A DNA stretch of 64,000 nucleotides. It comes from Antedon mediterranea. Taxonomy: Eukaryota; Echinodermata; Crinoidea; Comatulida; Antedonidae. The stretch spans positions 13,575,201-13,639,200 of the forward strand of contig NC_092670.1 in the NCBI RefSeq assembly GCF_964355755.1. Direction: 5' to 3'. Under the pieces are notes generated by a model. That model was given only the letters and a program-made list of their open reading frames with translations. It was not told the DNA's origin and ran no database searches. Below, piece after piece: positions 58,006-64,000 of this stretch. Made by a program: the position numbers and the translations under genes. The stretch's first letter is position 1. Each line of letters opens with the position of its first letter.

Positions 58006-60480
58006 ATATTGACACTGACCCAATTTTTAAATATTATATGATATTGACATTATAACATTTCAGCCGAGGATATTTATTACCGAACCATTTCAAAACTACT
58101 TAAAGACACAAAGCTCATAAAAATCTTTCAGTATGAGATTACCTCGGGATACTTCACAGACGTCTAGTCTACATTTATTTTATATAATAAATAACACGAT
58201 ATCATTGGTGATTAACATTTTATTATTTGCCATATATTTCATTCAAAATAATAAATCTATATTTCAATCATAAATATCATTGGTCAATCTACAGTTTTCG
58301 TAAATTAAATAAATACTATAATTATTAGTGTTTAATTTATTTTTTTTTTTCAATTCAGTTCGCATAATACCTAATGTTCATGTTAAATTGATGGCTAAAC
58401 ATTATTATAATATTGCAGTCGATTTTAATCGTTTTTTTTTTAGATTGAAATATAAAAAAAAGACAAAACGACGCCATGAATTACTAATAAATTCAGTATA
58501 CCAACGAGTTTTCTTTTTATAAAACAATACACGGGAATCACTCTGCTGTATCTCCAAATATTGTACTTCAGTATTATAGCAACATTTTGCTCTGATACTG
58601 TGCCACATGGATCATATATGCCGGCTACATTAAGGCCGCCATACTCTAACCCAACTTTAACATTTGAATTGCCTATAACATTGTGCAAAGTGTATCCAGT
58701 ACCAAGAATCGGCTAAAGTATAGTATTGTGTTACCTTTTAAATTGTGATTACAAAACAGGCTTATATAACGTAAAAACATTTTCACGAATGATATAACAA
58801 ATAAAATAATTAATAATTAAATTAGTTTGATCTTATTACAATAGATGGAAGACGACGTGTAATATTGTATAGTTTAGTTTGTCAAAAATTAATAACTCGT
58901 TTAATAAATTATGTAATGATAAATCCAATGATAATACAAGTGGGATGATTCCACAGAAGACAAAATAGCTAAATTAACATATCCACATTTTTCTTCACAC
59001 CTACACTAATATTTAAATCAACAAAACGAATTACTGTATTCATAATTATAATGATACATTTAAATTCAGCCGAAGCACGTTATTTGAAGAAAACATATTA
59101 TACGGGATATTTTATAGTGGAAATTTCATACTACTAAAATATTGTGTAATAACATTAAAAACACATAAATACATAAAGTTGTCTGATTGAATGTTCTTTA
59201 GTTATTATATTTTGAAGTAAATTTTGAAATTGCTTTAGTTTTCAAATCATGTTTAATACATCTTGTGATTTCCAAACCCCCATTAAAACGATTTTCGTAA
59301 TTTAATAGCTTAAACGACACATGATACGCGTTTATATTTCAATGGAGTATGTAAATTTCCCTAGTTGACGTGTATCAAGCATTAAAACGCATTTATAATG
59401 CTAATTTCAGAAAGAAAATCAACTTCATTGGGACTCAGTTTATTATGTTTCTGTCGTGCAGAAAATAAGAAAGCGCCGGTTAATCTCGATCATATCAACA
59501 CAACGGTTAATGAAACTCCTCATGCCATTGTTCAATAGAAATACCGTGTACAGTATATCACTTGTGGATATCGAGAGAGTCTGTGTCAATGTTAGGGTCA
59601 TAGTGTATGATACAGACGCCACATGCTAAAGGTGTACATCATTATATTATGGAGTTTGTCAATGATACTGAACACATTTTTATCGATACATACTAAAATA
59701 AAAAATAAACTAATCAGTCAACCAATCAAACCGTATATGAGGTAATAGGCCAACCATTTTTGTACATATAGGCTTTTGATAGTCAGTTTGACTCTATCTT
59801 AGTGACAGATGAAGAATCGGGTAAATATGCCAATATTCTTTCTTATTATCTAATCTACACGTAAGTTTACCGTATATCATATAGTATATACATTCTTAAC
59901 TTACACGTTGTGCATATTTACCAGCCTATTATATCTCTTAGGAGGTGGTGAATGTCTGCTAGTAGCTCCTAAGACTAGAGCAACTGCTAAGCAGTTCCAA
60001 CACTGTTGAATTCCCTACCAATTTCAACCAGACAGGGACTACCCAAAATTCGCGCAAGACCCATGGACGCAACGCAGTGACACATATAGACGCAACTCAA
60101 GTGAGTTGACCAATCACAAGCGAGTTGAAATTTCCTTTCCAAACGTTGCTGTTCATTAATTTAAATTGTTGCCACTTCTCGTCTATTCTAATTTATGTAA
60201 TTGAGAGATTGCCTATATAAGAATAAACTATTATAATTAATATTACATAATAAAAAAAAAACCCAAATCGATCGATAATAAATAAATAAGAAATCAATGA
60301 CTAGTCCCTAAATATCCAACCGTCAGATCAGACAACTACCAGAAACATGAAGTCAACAAACATTCTTCTGTCAGACATCTAGATTAGTCAGTCAATCAGA
60401 GTGAAGTAAATCATTTTAAAGAATGGACCATGGCGCTATTCACTGCTACGATAAGTAGGCCTACATTTTCCAGAATCTTA
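58006..60480. other. Intergenic stretch
   Basis: AT-rich with no supported exon except the doubtful frame at 58510-58722. A degraded CCCACTAG-family relative lies at about 60040-60140 (GACGCAACGC, TTGACCAATCACAAGCGA). Confidence 0.4.
58510..58722 (-). CDS. Doubtful exon-like open frame
   Basis: On the minus strand an acceptor-like ATACTTTAG is followed by an open frame reading VKVGLEYGGLNVAGIYDPCG and EQNVAIILKYNIWRYS. Its composition is more coding-like than neighbouring DNA, but no domain is recognised and there is no clear donor. Confidence 0.2.
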
Positions 60481-61195
60481 GGGCCTGTTCGTAGGGGTTG
60501 AAAATACCAGCTTATTCCCGATTTCCGTTCGCGTGATCCAATTAACTTTTGCCTCAGGCTACAAAAAATTCGAGGTAAAATGTTCACCAAATTTGCAGGT
60601 TATTTCAGCGATAATCCAATTATACTCGGCCTTCGAGGATAATAAATCTCCGATAGAGGCAATGTGTCAAATTTTGACAAACGTTCGCTGCCTAGGCCCG
60701 TCATTTCTCCTACGAAGCTCTTCCATACACGCTTCGAGAGCGATCGTCAGCTGGTGCTGTCCTTGTTGGTGTAGACCGCTTAGTAGGCCTAGCTGGTCGG
60801 GGAGCCGCTGGTCGGTGGTGTTTCCGTCGTGTAACATTGGGCTCAAATTCTTCGTCAATGAGTAAAATAATGGTCGTCAGGAGAAGGCATATTTCGGCAG
60901 GATTATCGGCGTTAAGAGGCATAAGGTTTGTCGCAAGGATAAGCAGTGTAAAAGGTAGCAAGTAATTGTTATTGTAAAGAAAGATCGCGAGTAAAAAATA
61001 TACAACACGAAACTAGCGTGCGAAAATGGGGTCGTAGGTTGTAAAGACAACTGACCTTAAAACGTAATTTCCGGTTTGTGATTCGTCGATTAAGCATAAG
61101 CGGTTAAATATTTCAAGTACGAACAACGCTCAATTTATAACCCGAGGCATGGGTGAAATTAAGCGCTTATTTTAACCACCGTACGAACACGACCA
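60481..61195. mobile_element. TA-flanked MITE, 715 bp, second member
   Basis: Ends GGGCCTGTTCGTAGGGGTTG and, inward from the right, TGGTCGTGTTCGTACGGTGG, both reaching AAAATA. Flanked by TA (60479-60480, 61196-61197). Shares the GGGCC/TGGTCGTGTT end type with 30566-31333. A minus-strand frame within (60710-60961) has a hydrophobic start, IDEEFEP, then an arginine-rich stretch; similar acidic/Arg-rich leaders occur in Harbinger-type proteins, but this is weak. Confidence 0.65.
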
Positions 61196-61197
61196 TA

Positions 61198-64000
61198 GGT
61201 AAATTGTGTGACAAAAAAAAAAGTTGTTGACATGTGATTGATGTATCATAGACTCTAACCTTTTACCTATACTCTCCATGATGCACCACATGTGATCATT
61301 GAGATGCTGTATTATATAATTTACCTAAACTACTATTAAATAATATTCATAAGGCATTGAAAATCGAGTTCAACAACTTCTTCCATTCCGATCCAGGAAG
61401 TGTGAAAGAAAATGTATAAACTTACAAAACATGTGATCAAGGAATGTTACAAAGCTTCCGAGCTGTAGCCTAAGCATTACAAATCAAGAGGTTGTCCGTT
61501 TCTTACCATTTTCTTCCCACCCATTGGTGAATTTCACATCACATGTCAACTCGGTCAATGATATGGTATTTGCTTAATCCACTTTATTCGCGTGCCATAG
61601 ACAAAGTCTCAATAATAATAACACACAGTTGGTAGGGTTATTGAATCAATGTTGTTGATTTGTTACCACATACAAGAGGAGTAGGGACGTACAGAATCGA
61701 TTAATTTCTTTCAAAGCACTAAAGATTAACTCTTACTAGACTAGAACAAATATACTTTGTCGTGATACAAGTAAGTGTTATTTGTTCAAACTTCAAAACT
61801 GAAGTGTTACCGTAGTCTGTTAAGAAAATTAATTGTTATTTTTTTTTCTACTTATACATACTATCAATTTCTCACTATTGTCAAGAATAAAAGTAATAAC
61901 AAGCTAAGCCTTCATTCAATTTTCAATTCAATATCATTGCATTCATTCATTTAATTTAGATTGTGTTCATTGTCTCAAAATTCACTAATGGTAACAATAA
62001 TAACTATAAAAATAGATCTCTAAAATACAACACAAACATAAAAAAAAAGGTATCACAGAAACTTACAAGATATTTACTGTAGTAAAAAGGGTCTAAATTA
62101 CGTTTAATGAATTAGGCCTAATTAGAGATTAGGTCAATATTTCTGTGCAAAACGACTTGCTGGAGCGTAAAGTGTTGCGTCCAGTGGCAGTGTCACGATT
62201 CGTGGCAATAAATGTTTAAGGTTTTTCATGAAATTATTTTTAAAATGTGTAAGTGAATGACAACAAACATCATCATCATCATTATTTGTGTGTTATTATA
62301 CTTAAAGTTGTGTATTCTAAAAGAAAATACATAACATGATTACAATACTGTATTATCTTAAGGTTTCAGTTTATTGATTTCAATTGCGCACAGGCTAGAA
62401 TAAAAAATAATGTGAAATTGTGTTTAGATCTACATATTTGCATATGTATATTAGGGGAGTAGAACTTTATGAGGTGGGGGGGGGGGGTGGGGTCGCTGAG
62501 GTTTGGCGTGTTGTTGTAGGTGAACATGAAATATAAATTTTATTTTATTTATTTTATTTTATTCAATTTCCAGATAACATACACAAATCATAAACAAGGT
62601 ACGGCATCATTCAATAAAACAGAACAAAAGTACTATGAAAAAAAAGAAGTCGCAATTCGATTGCTTATGACAATATGGATCCACCACTGACCAAATGTCT
62701 AAATTGGTTGTATAGTAGTTGAAGGGTAGGTTATACATTATAGTCACATCTGCTGAACACATCTACCGTGAAGTGAATACATTATTATGGATATATACAT
62801 AAATAAATGATTTCTTTTAAAGTGCAATTGTGATTATTACAAAAACAGAAAAATGCCTCCGGAAATATCCTCACCGTGTTCACCTTTACCAATCTGAAGA
62901 ATGGTTGAGAATGATTAGTTTTAAGTATAATTCCGAACTGTTCATTGCGCGTCTATGAATTTGACGTAATTATGCGTACACGTCTATGCCATTTTTTTTT
63001 ATTCGCACGTCAATGGCTTTAATAAGACTATTTTATGCCTTATGTATAAAAATTCAAGTTCAGTATTTCTATTCTTAAATGTTGGTTGCCAGAGAGGTAA
63101 CCTTTAAAAAATATAACAATTGTTCTTCAAGAACAATAAAATACAACAATAATGAACGTATGACGTCAGCGAATACACTAAAAGTTTGAAACGCCTATTA
63201 ACACGAGGTTTACAATAATTAAAGTGTAAGTAACAATGGTGAGTATGAACTGTTAAAAACAATTAGTTTTCTAATCTGCAACATCTATTAATATCCGTTT
63301 ACGGATTCCAAATAGATAAATCTCATCACTTGTAAGCGGTAATTTATCAGCTATTGCTGACTTGAACAAGAAGCTAGAGATGGAAATAAAAAAATGTTGA
63401 AACAGCATTAAAAGTCTATCTGTCAAAATATTCGATTAAAGTCCCATTCACAAAAACGTAAAAAAAGTTAAGCGATAGTGTTAAGTGATATTTCATATTT
63501 ATTTTAGTAGTAATTGTCTTTTGACGATTTGTTTTGCATGTGGAAAACAATATTCATTCGTTTTCGGTCGCACGAAGGTGACTCGCTAGACCTAAGCATG
63601 CAGAATGTGCCGTGACAAAGTTTCAGCGCTGGAGCACCGCTTGTGGCTGTCAACCTACCGCGTTGGCGTGAGTGGGTCGTAATTGACTGTAAGTGCTAAA
63701 TGTACCATGAGTTGGAAGCAATTATACAACTAATAAATCAGTGTCGTGCATTCTGGATGAGCAAATCATTTAAACTTGTTTCACATTGTGAATTTTAAAC
63801 TAAAACAAATAGTATCGTTTTGCAGAGAATGATACTTATTAATGTGTAATGTGTTATTCCCAATCTGCTAAATAACGTTTTAAATGACGCACGGTAAAGT
63901 AGGAATAATCAGACTTGTGCAGAAGAATCCTGACTAGAAGACTACAGTTCATCTAGAGATATTAACCTAGGCCTACCATTCATCAAATTTTTTTCAAAGA
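61198..64000. other. Intergenic stretch to window end
   Basis: No exon supported. Contains a G-run (62473-62492) and a TTTTATTTTATT run (62538-62562) that resembles a reversed LINE poly(A) tail with no coding part visible. Confidence 0.4.
62473..62492 (+). repeat. G-run
   Basis: GGTGGGGGGGGGGGGTGGGG: twelve consecutive G then T then four G, able in principle to form a G-quadruplex. Isolated in AT-rich DNA. Confidence 0.9.

Overview
The window is animal nuclear DNA: AT-rich, intron-bearing, packed with short dispersed repeats and LINE, SINE and MITE debris, and with no bacterial-style operons. The palindromic word TAGGCCTA recurs about 30 times. With a calcitonin-receptor-type GPCR and secreted Ly6 proteins, this suggests a marine invertebrate deuterostome. 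An echinoderm is my best guess, but the sequence does not prove it. Long ORFs are rare because real genes are split into small exons; both gene families were rebuilt here from splice sites and reading phase.

Region 1 (about 0.8-15 kb, minus strand) is a small tandem cluster of Ly6/three-finger secreted-protein genes. Ly6-A (1960-6486) and Ly6-B (12400-about 14330) share a layout: non-coding first exon, signal-peptide exon, N-terminal Ly6 exon, C-terminal Ly6 exon. Between them lies a ghost copy whose first exon/promoter (about 9.5 kb) and 3' end (about 7.75 kb) survive while its coding part is gone, with a LINE remnant in its place. Ly6-A has intact splice sites but lacks the last four family cysteines. 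Ly6-B keeps all ten cysteines, but the donor of its middle exon reads AT instead of GT. Intron 1 of Ly6-A holds a roughly 3 kb foldback element with arms of about 820 bp.

Region 2 (19.4-35.1 kb, minus strand) is one gene of at least 12 exons for a class B (secretin-family) GPCR of the calcitonin/CGRP-receptor type. Visible parts are a hormone-binding domain with six cysteines, seven membrane segments, and a long tail ending in a PDZ-ligand-like T-A-V. Exon phases agree across all eleven junctions. Its 5.5 kb intron carries two head-to-tail copies of a Helitron-like unit (27260-31369); the second copy contains a TA-flanked MITE whose empty site is seen in the first.

Region 3 (35.1-64 kb) has no gene I can support. 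It holds tandem arrays (about 50 bp at 43.1 kb, about 165 bp with YY1-like motifs at 46.8 kb, 31 bp at 57.4 kb), a 57-bp near-perfect palindrome (45541-45597), a tRNA-derived SINE (47.9 kb), a 5'-truncated RTE-like LINE with an 11-bp target duplication (55.9-56.5 kb), and several MITEs, including a second member of the TA-flanked family (60481-61195).

Exon boundaries come from reading GT/AG sites and phase by eye. Family names come from motif recognition, not from a search. Start codons in ORF translations were checked where used, because several open frames begin at TTG or GTG rather than ATG.
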